Origin: Rs1 sp038900335
Lineage (GTDB): Bacteria; Pseudomonadota; Gammaproteobacteria; Pseudomonadales; Balneatricaceae
Direction of reading: 5' to 3'
DNA length: 64,000 bases
Assembly (NCBI GenBank): GCA_038900335.1
Contig: JBBMRB010000003.1
Span: 266,643 to 330,642 of the forward strand
Shown here: positions 1 through 9,678 of the stretch, piece after piece
Numbering within the stretch: the stretch's first letter is position 1
Layout: each line of letters begins with the position of its first letter
Made by a program: the position numbers and the translations under genes
The notes under the pieces: model-generated
Databases searched by the model: none
Told to the model about the DNA's origin: nothing
Seen by the model: the letters and a program-made list of their open reading frames with translations, nothing else

Positions 1-922
1 GTAAATCAGATTTAAGCAACGCTTTAAGGTGTGACACCACTGTCCTGCCTAAAGCGCTAACAGCATAACCACCCTCTAGCAGCGAAATAATTCGCCCTTG
101 GCTATGTTTTTCTGCCAAGGCAACGAGCTTTTCAGTTAGCCAATGGTAATCGGTATCAAACAGTTGATGCGATGAAATATCATCCGCGGCGTGGCCATCA
201 AAGCCAGCTGATATCAAGATAAGCTGTGGCGCAAAGTCATCAATCACATCAAACCATGGCTCAACACCTTGGCGATATTCAGCGCTACCGGTATTGGCAC
301 TTAGCGCAACATTATGAATATTAGCAGCGCACTCTTGCGTGCCATTAAAAGGATATAACGGGTGTTGAAAGCTAGAGCACAAAAGTATTTTAGGGTTGCC
401 CTGCACAATATCTTGCGTGCCGTTGCCGTGATGCACATCAAAATCAATGATCGCTACGCGCTCTAAATTATACTCACTAATAGCATAGTGCGCCGCAACT
501 GCGACATTGTTGAAAAAGCAAAAACCCATCGCCTCACCTTTTGTAGCATGATGCCCTGGGGGCCTTACGGGGCAAAACGCAGCACGATGCTTTTTTTGCA
601 TGATCAAATCAACTGCCATAATACCCGCACCTGCCGCGAATTCTGCCGCTGCTAGGGTTTGAGGCATCATATACATATCATCGTCTATCTCATAGCTACC
701 TTGTGTCGGTGCCTTGCTATACAAGTGATCGATATACTGTTGATCATGCACCGCTAACAATTGCTCACTGCTCACTTTATCGCACTGGTATTCTGGACAG
801 ACAAACCGCAGCCCTGAGCTAATTAATTGATCATTAATTGCATATAATCTAGCGGGGCATTCAGGGTGTTCTCCCATATCATGGGCCAGGCATTGCGGGT
901 GGGATATAATGGCGACCGACAT
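1..922 (-). CDS. Histone deacetylase-like (AcuC/acetylpolyamine amidohydrolase-type) hydrolase, cut by the window edge
   Basis: The minus strand encodes about 307 residues from an ATG at 922 and runs off the left edge without a stop. An AGGAGAG ribosome site lies just upstream. The family motifs are all visible: RPPGHHA with the paired histidines, DFDVHHGNGTQ and SAGFDGH with the zinc-binding aspartates and histidine, and EGGYA near the end. These are hallmarks of zinc-dependent histone deacetylase-family enzymes, which in bacteria remove acetyl groups from acetylpolyamines, other small molecules or lysines. The usual length is about 300-310 residues, so only a few residues are likely to be missing. 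The true substrate cannot be judged. The gene is followed at a 26-bp distance on the same strand side by the CoA-transferase gene. Confidence 0.88.
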   Translation of the reverse strand, partial: MSVAIISHPQCLAHDMGEHPECPARLYAINDQLISSGLRFVCPEYQCDKVSSEQLLAVHDQQYIDHLYSKAPTQGSYEIDDDMYMMPQTLAAAEFAAGAGIMAVDLIMQKKHRAAFCPVRPPGHHATKGEAMGFCFFNNVAVAAHYAISEYNLERVAIIDFDVHHGNGTQDIVQGNPKILLCSSFQHPLYPFNGTQECAANIHNVALSANTGSAEYRQGVEPWFDVIDDFAPQLILISAGFDGHAADDISSHQLFDTDYHWLTEKLVALAEKHSQGRIISLLEGGYAVSALGRTVVSHLKALLKSDL

Positions 923-948
923 CTGCTCTCCTTTTCAACGAAGTTTAT

Positions 949-2781
949 TTATTGTTGTTGCTCATTCAATGCTAATTCAAAATATATCTCATCAACATTT
1001 TGCACCATTTTAGTAAAGCCAAAATCTAGAAATATATTTTGCATCAACAGATTATCACTGCGAGTATAGGCCATCATCGAGATAAGGCCGCGATCTTTGG
1101 CTATTTTTATTAACCATTTCAACAAGGTTCTGGCCATGCCTTTACCGCGCTGCTCTTCTTTGACGACAAACGCAACCTCGGCACAGTGTTTTTGGGCAAT
1201 ATAATAGTAACGCCCTACTGCCTGTATGTTCTCATAGATGCCAAACTCACTGACAATACATAAGGCCACATCTTTGCGCTGATCAACACTGACCAGTGAT
1301 GATGAGGTCTCACGTGACATTCGTGTCGGCCGGTGGTTATAACGCATCAATAGCGTTTCTTTATTATGCGAGTAAAAGAAGCGTTGCAGGTTACCTTCAT
1401 CCGCTGGCACTAGGCCTCGTAAAATATACCTTTCATCTTTGAGTCGTAATTTAATAGCCGAAATAGGGCCTAGCTCAGGTATACAACCTGGCGCCGTTTT
1501 TTGATAATCAGGTACCCGAAAACGGGTGCGAGCTTGCGCTAATAACTCATCTCTAAATTTAGGGTGAGCTATTTTTATCAGCTCTAGGGCGCGCTCGCGA
1601 ATACTTTTACCGCGCAGTGGCGCAATACCATATTCAGTGACCACATAATGCACATCGCCGCGAGAGGTGACAACACCACTACCCTCACTTAAACAGGCGG
1701 TAATTTTTGACACTGTGCCATTAGATGTCGTTGAAGGTAGCGCAATAATTGGCTTGCCGCCTTTACTTAATGAGGCGCCACGAATAAAGTCAACTTGGCC
1801 GCCAATACCACTATAGAATTGATAACCTATAGAGTCTGCAACCACTTGGCCTGTTAAATCCACTTCAATTGCCCCATTAATGGCAACCATATTGTCATTT
1901 TTAGCAATGTTCACTGGCGAGTTAACGTATTCAGAGGTATGAAATTCGATATGCGGATTTTTATCCACAAAATCATACAGCCGCTGGCTGCCCATGCAAA
2001 AACTGGTGACCACCTTACCTTTTTTCAGTGTTTTTTTGCTGTTGTTAACCACGCCTGATTCAACTAAGTCGATCAAACTATCACTGAACATTTCAGTGTG
2101 TACGCCTAAATCTTTATGGTGGTTTAAATAACGCAACACAGCATCCGGTACTTTGCCTACGCCTAGCTGCAAAGTGTCGCCATCTTCTATTAACAACGAG
2201 ACATATTGGCCAATTTGCTCGGCAACACGGTCAATTTCACTAGGCTCTATTTGTGGTATGGGCGCATCGTAGTCAAAGAAATAATCAATTTCATCTTTAT
2301 GGATAAACGCCTGCCCGAATGTGACCGGCATTTTCGAGTTAATTTGTGCAACCACGACTTTGGCAGCTTTTGCCGCCGCTTTTACAATATCAACAGAGAC
2401 GCCTAAAGAGCAATAACCAAATTCATCAGGTGGGCTGACCATAATCAGCGCAGCATCAAGCCTTAATACACCTTCGTTGAATAGATGCGGGATCTCTGAT
2501 AAAAAACAGGGGGTGTAATCAGCATAACCTGCCGCGACTTCTTCACGCACGCCCTCACCTAAAAACATCGAATTAATTTTAACTAATTCTCGATGCTTAA
2601 GCTGCGCCCATGCAGGCTTACCAAGAGTAAAAATATGAACAAACTCTAAGTCATTTAAATCCCCAGGGTTATTCAATAAGTCATCGATTAACGCACTAGG
2701 CACCCCAGCGTTAGAGCCGATAAACACTCTATTACCAGAAGCTAGCACCTTATCCCACTGCAAAGCACAAGACTTAGTCAT
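949..2781 (-). CDS. Acetyl-CoA hydrolase/CoA-transferase with C-terminal GNAT acetyltransferase domain
   Basis: The 610-residue product has two parts. Residues about 1-430 are an acetyl-CoA hydrolase/4-hydroxybutyrate CoA-transferase-type module, with the conserved GIGGQVDFIRGA and VVTEYGIAPLRG stretches. Residues about 460-610 are a GNAT N-acetyltransferase, with a typical acetyl-CoA loop near VKEEQRGKGMARTLL (Q/R-x-x-G-x-G/A). CoA transferases of this family exchange CoA between acetate and acids such as 4-hydroxybutyrate or succinate. The fusion is a recurring bacterial architecture, and its biological role is unclear to me. The gene is read in the same direction as the deacetylase-like gene just downstream, so the two may be co-transcribed and linked to acyl-group metabolism. 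Confidence 0.88.
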   Translation of the reverse strand: MTKSCALQWDKVLASGNRVFIGSNAGVPSALIDDLLNNPGDLNDLEFVHIFTLGKPAWAQLKHRELVKINSMFLGEGVREEVAAGYADYTPCFLSEIPHLFNEGVLRLDAALIMVSPPDEFGYCSLGVSVDIVKAAAKAAKVVVAQINSKMPVTFGQAFIHKDEIDYFFDYDAPIPQIEPSEIDRVAEQIGQYVSLLIEDGDTLQLGVGKVPDAVLRYLNHHKDLGVHTEMFSDSLIDLVESGVVNNSKKTLKKGKVVTSFCMGSQRLYDFVDKNPHIEFHTSEYVNSPVNIAKNDNMVAINGAIEVDLTGQVVADSIGYQFYSGIGGQVDFIRGASLSKGGKPIIALPSTTSNGTVSKITACLSEGSGVVTSRGDVHYVVTEYGIAPLRGKSIRERALELIKIAHPKFRDELLAQARTRFRVPDYQKTAPGCIPELGPISAIKLRLKDERYILRGLVPADEGNLQRFFYSHNKETLLMRYNHRPTRMSRETSSSLVSVDQRKDVALCIVSEFGIYENIQAVGRYYYIAQKHCAEVAFVVKEEQRGKGMARTLLKWLIKIAKDRGLISMMAYTRSDNLLMQNIFLDFGFTKMVQNVDEIYFELALNEQQQ

Positions 2782-2861
2782 TGTTTAAACATCCATCATC
2801 AACATGAGAAGTACAAGTATAACTAATAATAGCCGCTAAACGCTCAATATCTCGCTAGCGA

Positions 2862-3263
2862 TTAACTTTTTCTCAACGAGCGTAAAAACAGACCTAGGCC
2901 GCCAACAGCTAATACTAAGATAACGATAAGATCAAAAGAAGACATAGTACGCAAGCTAAAGCGTACCGTAGAGATCACCCCAAATATTAAAGCGGTTAAA
3001 GAACCTATTGATAGCAACCAGCCTAAAATATTTTTGGAGTTATAAAAAATCAGCCCCACACCAAAGATAAAGGGAATTAATACCATACCACCGGTGATAC
3101 CGACATTACTGCCATAGGCACTAACACTATAAAACCGTGAACCTAAACCAAAGTTAGATGACACCGTTATGGCATTAAGCAACATATAAAAACCGCCACA
3201 CATCATCATCAAACCAATAAAAAAAGAGCCTATACCACCAGAACTGCCACCTGCACCATTCAT
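2862..3263 (-). CDS. Small four-helix membrane protein, function unknown
   Basis: I do not recognise this 133-residue protein. It starts with a Gly/Ser-rich stretch (NGAGGSSGG) and has four hydrophobic segments at about residues 11-30, 53-74, 79-100 and 108-127, ending in a positively charged tail (RSLRKS). This suggests a four-pass inner-membrane protein with both ends probably in the cytoplasm. It lies alone between the CoA-transferase gene and the response regulator, all on the minus strand, with 80 bp to the former and 214 bp to the latter. No enzyme motif is visible. Confidence 0.6.
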   Translation of the reverse strand: MNGAGGSSGGIGSFFIGLMMMCGGFYMLLNAITVSSNFGLGSRFYSVSAYGSNVGITGGMVLIPFIFGVGLIFYNSKNILGWLLSIGSLTALIFGVISTVRFSLRTMSSFDLIVILVLAVGGLGLFLRSLRKS

Positions 3264-3420
3264 TACTAGCCTACCGCCTTTATATTTAATTTATTATGCT
3301 CAGCTAATCACCCCTTAACTCGCTCTATTAAAACCTGCGATGTAAGAAACATTTACTGTAGGTAGGACAGTACAGAACAACCGTATTAAATGAAATAAAA
3401 TAGTGTGTCACTTTAGTAAA

Positions 3421-3435
3421 CGGGCTATGCGCCCG
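3421..3435 (-). terminator. Short GC hairpin downstream of the response regulator gene
   Basis: A five-base-pair GC stem (CGGGC/GCCCG, five-base loop) lies 43 bp past the stop of the response regulator. On the minus strand it is followed by TTTAC, so it could be a weak intrinsic terminator. The U-run is short. Confidence 0.3.
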
Positions 3436-3477
3436 CTTGTTATATGGCGAAGATATAATATATTGTGATAATCACAG

Positions 3478-3909
3478 CTACTTCTTTATAGGTAGTACCA
3501 CTAATTCAAACCAAAATACCTCGAGCTGTTTGATAACATTTATAAAATCCACATGCCCCACAGGTTTAGTAAGATAGGCATTAACACCAAATTTATAACT
3601 TTCTATTACATCTTGATCGCGCTTAGATGTCGTCAACATTACAACAGGTATATGTTTAAGGTCATCATCTGCTTTTATGTAGTTTAATGTTTCAATTCCC
3701 CCCATGACAGGCATATTAATATCCAGCAAAATCAAATGAGGTTGATCATCGCTAGCATTTCGCCCATTTAATATCTCAAGCGCTTCTGCACCATTATTAG
3801 CGATGAGAAGCTCCACCGATATAGCCCCATCTTCAAGGGCACGCTTTATCATTGTTTGATCAGCTTTACTGTCATCAATCAACATCACAGTCGCTCTTTT
3901 TTTACTCAT
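3478..3909 (-). CDS. Single-domain (CheY/Rcp1-like) response regulator
   Basis: This 143-residue protein is one receiver domain without an output domain. The acidic pair is D12/D13, the phospho-acceptor is D63 in LLDINMPVMGG, the switch threonines are T93/T94, and the conserved lysine is K115 in LTKP. It resembles the small Rcp1-type regulators that pair with phytochrome-like and other multi-PAS kinases. Its start codon overlaps the end of the upstream kinase gene by 8 bp, so the two are translationally coupled. The kinase is its almost certain phosphate donor. How it acts downstream is unknown; such proteins work by protein-protein contact or phosphorelay. Confidence 0.92.
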   Translation of the reverse strand: MSKKRATVMLIDDSKADQTMIKRALEDGAISVELLIANNGAEALEILNGRNASDDQPHLILLDINMPVMGGIETLNYIKADDDLKHIPVVMLTTSKRDQDVIESYKFGVNAYLTKPVGHVDFINVIKQLEVFWFELVVLPIKK

Positions 3910-6900
3910 TAATTAATACTCCTGATATATTGGGCAACTGTATAATAAAAGTAGCTCCTTGCATTACCGATGATTCAACCCGTATAGAGCCGCCTAAGCG
4001 TTTAATTATTTTTTCAACGATAGCTAAGCCTATACCAGTCCCTGGATAATCTTCTGTGGAATGTAGTTTTTTAAAGGCGCCGAATATTTCATTTAACTTT
4101 TTATCATCTATACCAATACCGTCATCACTGATATATAGCTCAATAAAATCTTCATTAACTTGATCGTCAAAATCTATAGTGATTTGCGGTACACATCCTT
4201 CCTTACTAAATTTTATAGCGTTTTGTATTAAGTTTTGAAACACCAATTCTAGCTGCAGTTTATCAGCAACTATAATAGGTAATTTTTTTACTACATTTAT
4301 AATAGTGCTACTTTCTTGAATTTGTATTTTTAAATTAGTTTCTACCTGTTTTAGAATACTATCTAGATTACACTCTTCAACATTAAATGCCTTTGCGCCA
4401 GCGCGCGATAACGCGAGTAAAGCTTCTATTAAATGTGCCATTCGCTCGCACGCAGAGGTTATATAGCTAGCGTCCTCTTTCATTCGTTGCTGATCACCAC
4501 TTTTAACATCTTGCAGTAAGTAATCAACGAATGTTCTTATTGTTCGCAAGGGTTCCTTTAAATCATGGCTGGCAATATAAGAGAATTGCTCTAATTCTTG
4601 GTTTGAGCGCAACAGTTCACTCTGTAAATCCTTCATTGCATCAATATCAGAAAGAGAGCCTGCCATTTCAATGAAAACACCATCATTGTAATAAGGTGCT
4701 CCTTTGCCTCGATACCATCGATAGTTATTGTTTTTATCAGCAATACGGTGCTCTATATCAAACGTGGTTTTCGATTCTATTGCCTGCTTGATAGCCTTAA
4801 CAGTACCTTCAACATCATCTGGGTGCAGCATATCTAAGAGCATTTTCACACTAGGCTCAAATTCTTGAGCCTGATAACCGAGCATTTCAAAACAGGAATT
4901 ACTCCAATCTAATAATTCTTGTTCCGGGTCTTTTAAATGCCAAAAACCATCATGAGAACCTTGCATAGATAAATTCAGTTTTCTTAGTGCTAAGGTTAAA
5001 CTCTGCTCGGCTTCTTTTCTTGCTGTGATATCTAAGAAACTACCAATAAAGCTTTTTGCTTTACCCAACTCATCAAATTCAAATACTGATTTCTTTGAAA
5101 GACACCAGATCCAGTGCCCTAATCGATGCTTAAAGCGATATTCTACTTCAAACACTTTCTCTGTATCTGTACAGTACTTTAGCTGTTCTAACTGTGAAAA
5201 GACTGTCCCTACATCATCGTCATGAAAACAGGCTTTTCTTTCATCAATCGTCATTTCGTTTACTTCATCACGGTTATAACCAAGAATTTGCGTGAAAGCT
5301 AGGTTAATATATTCACTAGTTTGACTCTGTAAGTTATAGATATAAATCCCTGTAAAGGAGGTGTTTAATGCTCTTTTAATAAATTGTTCTGACTCTTCTA
5401 GTGATTTTTGAGCGGCGCGGCGCTCAGATACATCTTCAAATAAAGTAATAGCGTGACCGGGCGTTAATTGTAGGAAAGTTGATGAGAAAACACCTGATAT
5501 ATTGCCATCTTCATAACTAATTGTCTCATGTTTTGAAGTTACATTATCTACTGCTGCCGATCTTAATAACGGCAGAAAATCAGTACCTTTAATTGCCGGA
5601 AAAGCAGTTTCATAATCAAGACCATAAAGCTCGTTATTGTTGATGTTCAGTATTTTATCAGCAGCTGGATTACTATCGACAAAGATCATCTTACCCGCTT
5701 GATCCATAGAGAATAGATGAATGCCTAGGGGCAATTTCTCTACTATGCTTCTGTGTTTTTGCTGTTGCTCAGCTAGCTCTTTTGTTAGCCCCTTCTTATC
5801 ATTAATATCAGATATTGCACCCGATCTAAAAAGATAATCGCCACTATCATTAGCTATATTGCCTGCTTGTGTAGAAAACCATTGATAATGACCCTCTTTA
5901 TGCAGCATTTGAAATTCAATATACCTAACATCACGCGGGTAACTAGGATCATAAATATAACTGGTTAATAAATCTCTATCCTCTGTGGCGACAAAGCTTA
6001 GTAAATTCTCTATCGTCACTTCCTGCTCGTCTTCGTTAAAACCGAGTAATACAAAACAACGAGGCGATAACCAAACAAAATTATCAACTATATTGAACTC
6101 CCACAACCCTTCTTTAGCAGCTGCTGTGATACGCTCGAAACGGCGATTACTCTCTAATAGTTTCTCCTTTATTGCTAGCCTTTCAGTCAAATCAACAATC
6201 GAGGCATACACAACGGGGTCCGTACCTTCCTGGCCTTTATTTAAAGTTATTTCCAGTGGGATTTGATGACCATTTTTATGCTGGCCCATTATTTTTCTAC
6301 TCGATGACATAATTTTGTTATTAATTGTGCCTGTCATGAAATCGGTAATGTTGCCTTGATGATTAGCTTGCTGGCCCACGTTAAGTAATAGATCGATGGA
6401 AAAATTTTCTAATTCTGCGGGCTTATATCCAAATATACGACAAAGTGCGTCATTCGTTATTTTGATAATTCCCTGCGTATTGCAAACGGCAACACCTATA
6501 TTGGAACACTCCATAGATTCACGCAAAATTCTATCTCGTTCGATCCTATCATCTGCTTTTATGATTTTTAATTTCTCATTATTCACTTCTTCCAAAGCTT
6601 TTTTTAATTGTGATGGAGAAGGTATCGATAATGCTGAAGGAATAGATTTTAAAAGATAGCAAGCTGTTAACACCGAAATTAGCGCTGTCAATAGTTTTGA
6701 TAAGCCGTGAATACCATAAGACCCATGCCAGACCACGTAGATCCCAATCAGGTGGGTAATACCACAAAATGCAATAAACAGGGAAAACAAGATGAAAATT
6801 CCCTTAAATCTTAAGTCTTCGCGTTTTCTTATAAAATAAAACAGTGCAATTGGAATCGAAAAGTACGCTAAGGCAATGGTTAAATCAGACAGTACATTTA

Positions 6901-6985
6901 GCCAAAGAATTTCAGGCTTCCATAAATAACAATGGCCATGGGGCATATAATTGGAACTAAAAAAGTCACTAACGGCATTACCCAT
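3902..6985 (-). CDS. Ethylene-receptor-like membrane sensor histidine kinase with several PAS domains
   Basis: The 1027-residue protein begins with three membrane helices (about residues 27-135) that closely match the ethylene-binding domain of plant ETR1 and cyanobacterial relatives. D34, Y41 in ALAYFSIP, and C74 and H78 in FCGITHL line up with the ligand and copper residues of ETR1 as I recall them. About five PAS/PAC units follow between residues 160 and 785. Next come a HisKA domain with phospho-acceptor H807 in ASHDLKEPLR and a HATPase domain (NLIQNAIKFS; DDGIGID; GTGIGLAIV). It ends with an 8-bp overlap into its response regulator. Ligand binding is inferred from residue conservation only. 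Such N-terminal domains in bacteria may sense ethylene through Cu(I) or something else. Confidence 0.9.
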   Translation of the reverse strand: MGNAVSDFFSSNYMPHGHCYLWKPEILWLNVLSDLTIALAYFSIPIALFYFIRKREDLRFKGIFILFSLFIAFCGITHLIGIYVVWHGSYGIHGLSKLLTALISVLTACYLLKSIPSALSIPSPSQLKKALEEVNNEKLKIIKADDRIERDRILRESMECSNIGVAVCNTQGIIKITNDALCRIFGYKPAELENFSIDLLLNVGQQANHQGNITDFMTGTINNKIMSSSRKIMGQHKNGHQIPLEITLNKGQEGTDPVVYASIVDLTERLAIKEKLLESNRRFERITAAAKEGLWEFNIVDNFVWLSPRCFVLLGFNEDEQEVTIENLLSFVATEDRDLLTSYIYDPSYPRDVRYIEFQMLHKEGHYQWFSTQAGNIANDSGDYLFRSGAISDINDKKGLTKELAEQQQKHRSIVEKLPLGIHLFSMDQAGKMIFVDSNPAADKILNINNNELYGLDYETAFPAIKGTDFLPLLRSAAVDNVTSKHETISYEDGNISGVFSSTFLQLTPGHAITLFEDVSERRAAQKSLEESEQFIKRALNTSFTGIYIYNLQSQTSEYINLAFTQILGYNRDEVNEMTIDERKACFHDDDVGTVFSQLEQLKYCTDTEKVFEVEYRFKHRLGHWIWCLSKKSVFEFDELGKAKSFIGSFLDITARKEAEQSLTLALRKLNLSMQGSHDGFWHLKDPEQELLDWSNSCFEMLGYQAQEFEPSVKMLLDMLHPDDVEGTVKAIKQAIESKTTFDIEHRIADKNNNYRWYRGKGAPYYNDGVFIEMAGSLSDIDAMKDLQSELLRSNQELEQFSYIASHDLKEPLRTIRTFVDYLLQDVKSGDQQRMKEDASYITSACERMAHLIEALLALSRAGAKAFNVEECNLDSILKQVETNLKIQIQESSTIINVVKKLPIIVADKLQLELVFQNLIQNAIKFSKEGCVPQITIDFDDQVNEDFIELYISDDGIGIDDKKLNEIFGAFKKLHSTEDYPGTGIGLAIVEKIIKRLGGSIRVESSVMQGATFIIQLPNISGVLINE

Positions 6986-7365
6986 AAAAATCAGTCCTTT
7001 ACATGAAAATAATCTTGATGGTTTTCACTTTAAAGTAACGATAAAAACAATCATATTTATTATATTTTTATTAAATTAATGGTGAATTAGCTTGGCTTTA
7101 TGATGAATAATTTGATTAAGCTGCCAACCTTATAATTACGCTATCACCTTATAAAAACTTCCCAGTTTTAGACTAAAAGTGTAGCACTTAAAATAATAAA
7201 CGCTATATATGAATAAAGATTAGCTACTAGCGTATCTAGTAGGGATATATATTTAAATGTTAAAAAAATTTAGCTTTTTTTCATTACCTAATCTACGCTG
7301 AAAGTAATGAGTAATATTGTTTAAATAAGTGACTTAATGATCATTTCTATTGGAGTTTTGTTAAC
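6986..7365. other. AT-rich divergent intergenic region
   Basis: These 380 bases separate two divergently read signalling genes and must hold both promoters. The region is very AT-rich. I see no convincing inverted repeat, small gene or named operator in it. A GGAG ribosome site at 7352-7355 serves the TTG start at 7366. Confidence 0.5.
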
Positions 7366-9090
7366 TTGGATGCAAATAATAGGAAAACACTACTAATTGT
7401 CGAAGACAACCCGGCAGACAAAACACATTTACTGAGAATGTTGCAGAATAGCGATCACTCTTTCTCTAATATTGTTTGTGTTTCATCTTTCGCCGAAGCA
7501 AAGCAGTATTTCGCCGCTAACACTCCTTCTTGTTGCCTATTAGACTGCAATCTTATTGATGGTACTGCCACTAAGCTACTCGAAGAAATAGCAATAGAGC
7601 CAAATACAACACTTTGTCCGATTATTATTATTACTGGCATTGAAAATACCGACAACGCAGTTGCTCTGATGAAAAAAGGAGTGATGGACTATCTAACAAA
7701 GCCAATTTTGAACGGTTTTAACTTAGTACAATCGATTAATCATGCTCTAACAACATGGACCTTACAGAGCCAAATTAACTATTTGGCTCTACATGACTCG
7801 CTAACCAGTTTAATTAATCGTGATTTATTTGTAGATAGATTAAATCAACTATTCAACACTTATAGTCGTACACGTATTCCTTTTTCTTTAATTTATATCG
7901 ATTTAGATGACTTCAAACGCGTTAATGACCAACATGGCCACGAAGCTGGAGATCATTTATTAGCAGATTTCGCAAAAAAATTAATGAGATCTTTACGTGA
8001 AACCGATACCGTTGCCCGCTTAGGCGGTGATGAATTTGGCGTATTATTACCCGATACAAATGCTGAACAATGCTTACTGGCAATAAATAAGCTGTTAGTA
8101 GATTTATCTGAGCCATTGCACTGGAATAAACACAAATTCTTAATCAACTTATCAATGGGAATAACTTGCTACCCTAATCAAGCTAACGGCTATCAAGAAT
8201 TAATGCGTGAAGCGGACTTTGCCCTCTACCAATCAAAGAAAAACGGTCGTAGCCAATATTCAATGTTTGATCAAGAAATGCAAAGAGAAGTTCTTTCCAA
8301 AAGAGCAATAAACGACGCTTTAGAACACGCGATAGCAACCAATGAGCTAAAAGTTTTTTATCAACCTATCTTTGATAGCCATACACTTGAAGTGATTGAA
8401 ATAGAGGCCCTAATTCGCTGGAATTTTCAAGGATCATGGATAAACCCTGAAAAAATAATAAACTATATTATAGACCAGGATCTCACTAACCCTTTTCATA
8501 TCTGGCTTTTCGATAACGCCTTAAAACAGCTAAAACAATGGAAAGCTGATATGCCTAGCTTAACAATGGCTATTAATTTACCGGCAAACTTACCTAGTGA
8601 TAATTCTATCTTGATTCATTTAGAAGATTTCATTGAACGTCATGATTTAGAGTTCCAAGATATTATTATTGAAATCACTGAGTCACATTTTATGAGGCAC
8701 CCAGCAGAAGCAAAAGAACAACTGCTAAAATTAAGGGCGTGTAATGCGGGTATCTCTATCGATGATTTTGGCACCGGTTTTAGCTCTATCCAATATTTAG
8801 CAAACTTACCCTGCAATCAGTTAAAAATAGACAAATGCTTCTTTCTAACATTAAGCGATAATAGAAAGAATGAACAAATCATTAAGTTCATCGCATCTTT
8901 AGCAAAAAATTTAGAACTAGCCTCCGTTGCAGAAGGGGTTGAAAGTGGAGAGTTAGTTGAGCAAGCCATAACGTTTGGCTGTGATAGATTACAAGGCTTT
9001 TGGTTAGGCGCACCTGTTGCTGGCAATACTGATTTAACTGAATTTTTACTACGATCAAAGCAGGAAGGCAGAAGAATATTAGCGCTTTAA
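7366..9090 (+). CDS. Response regulator with GGDEF and EAL domains (c-di-GMP turnover)
   Basis: The 574-residue protein has a receiver domain (about 7-130; aspartate in CCLLDCNL, lysine in LTKP), a GGDEF domain (about 140-300) and an EAL domain (about 315-570). The cyclase signature GGDEF is intact. It is preceded by a RETD inhibitory-site motif five residues upstream. The phosphodiesterase signature EALIRW and the metal-binding DDFGTG are intact too, so both activities are possible. The start is a TTG, because the nearby ATG at 7370 is out of frame and GGAG sits ten bases upstream of the TTG. The neighbouring divergent multi-PAS kinase is a plausible partner, but this is inference. Confidence 0.92.
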   Translation: MDANNRKTLLIVEDNPADKTHLLRMLQNSDHSFSNIVCVSSFAEAKQYFAANTPSCCLLDCNLIDGTATKLLEEIAIEPNTTLCPIIIITGIENTDNAVALMKKGVMDYLTKPILNGFNLVQSINHALTTWTLQSQINYLALHDSLTSLINRDLFVDRLNQLFNTYSRTRIPFSLIYIDLDDFKRVNDQHGHEAGDHLLADFAKKLMRSLRETDTVARLGGDEFGVLLPDTNAEQCLLAINKLLVDLSEPLHWNKHKFLINLSMGITCYPNQANGYQELMREADFALYQSKKNGRSQYSMFDQEMQREVLSKRAINDALEHAIATNELKVFYQPIFDSHTLEVIEIEALIRWNFQGSWINPEKIINYIIDQDLTNPFHIWLFDNALKQLKQWKADMPSLTMAINLPANLPSDNSILIHLEDFIERHDLEFQDIIIEITESHFMRHPAEAKEQLLKLRACNAGISIDDFGTGFSSIQYLANLPCNQLKIDKCFFLTLSDNRKNEQIIKFIASLAKNLELASVAEGVESGELVEQAITFGCDRLQGFWLGAPVAGNTDLTEFLLRSKQEGRRILAL

Positions 9091-9101
9091 ATCTATCTGA
9101 A

Positions 9102-9124
9102 ATAGCCCTTAGTAAACGGGCTAT
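9102..9124. terminator. Inverted repeat between convergent genes
   Basis: A seven-base stem (ATAGCCC/GGGCTAT, nine-base loop) lies in the 66-bp gap between the ends of two convergent genes. There is no strong T-run on either side, so termination by it is plausible but not certain. Confidence 0.4.
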
Positions 9125-9156
9125 ACCAAAGGTCACTACAGCCGCAGTGTTTATGA

Positions 9157-9588
9157 TTAACTATTTACGTACTGTTTAGCGAACATTTTCTGATAAGGCT
9201 GATATTTATCGTACCACCAGTTAAATGCAAAGGTATAAACGAGAATAAACGCTAGTACTGCGGCCTCCAACATCACCGCCGCGAACCAAGTAATACCTAA
9301 ATACCAAGTAACGAGCGGTAAGGTAATCGCAATCATCCCTAGCTCGAACCCGCACGCATGAGTAACACGCAGCCAAATACCGCGTTCAATGCGGTTATAA
9401 CCTGCTAGTTTATCGAAAATTAAATTATAAATATAATTCCAGATCATCGCAAAAACCGATAAGCCAACACCTACAATAGTCATTTTTTCAGCATTGATAC
9501 CTGCTAAATATACAGACCCGGTGATAATAAAAAACAAGGCTATTATTTCAAAAAGAACGGCTTGAAAGATTCGTTCAATAGTTTTCAT
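9157..9588 (-). CDS. PACE-family biocide/multidrug efflux transporter
   Basis: The product is 143 residues if read from the ATG at 9588 (MKTIERIFQAVLFE). An in-frame ATG 16 codons upstream is less likely because family members begin close to this motif. Four membrane helices form two tandem BTP units. The second unit begins around ERGIWLRVTHACGFELG. The membrane-embedded glutamate E14 in VLFE corresponds to the essential E15 of AceI. PACE proteins export chlorhexidine and short diamines in exchange for protons. The divergent LysR gene 90 bp away is the usual arrangement for this family and probably controls it. Confidence 0.9.
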   Translation of the reverse strand: MKTIERIFQAVLFEIIALFFIITGSVYLAGINAEKMTIVGVGLSVFAMIWNYIYNLIFDKLAGYNRIERGIWLRVTHACGFELGMIAITLPLVTWYLGITWFAAVMLEAAVLAFILVYTFAFNWWYDKYQPYQKMFAKQYVNS

Positions 9589-9678
9589 CTGTTGTATATT
9601 CCAAAAGTGAGTGACGAGAAGGCTATTTTCATCCAATATAGAGATATTAAATAGTTATATAGTATCTGGAAAAACGAT

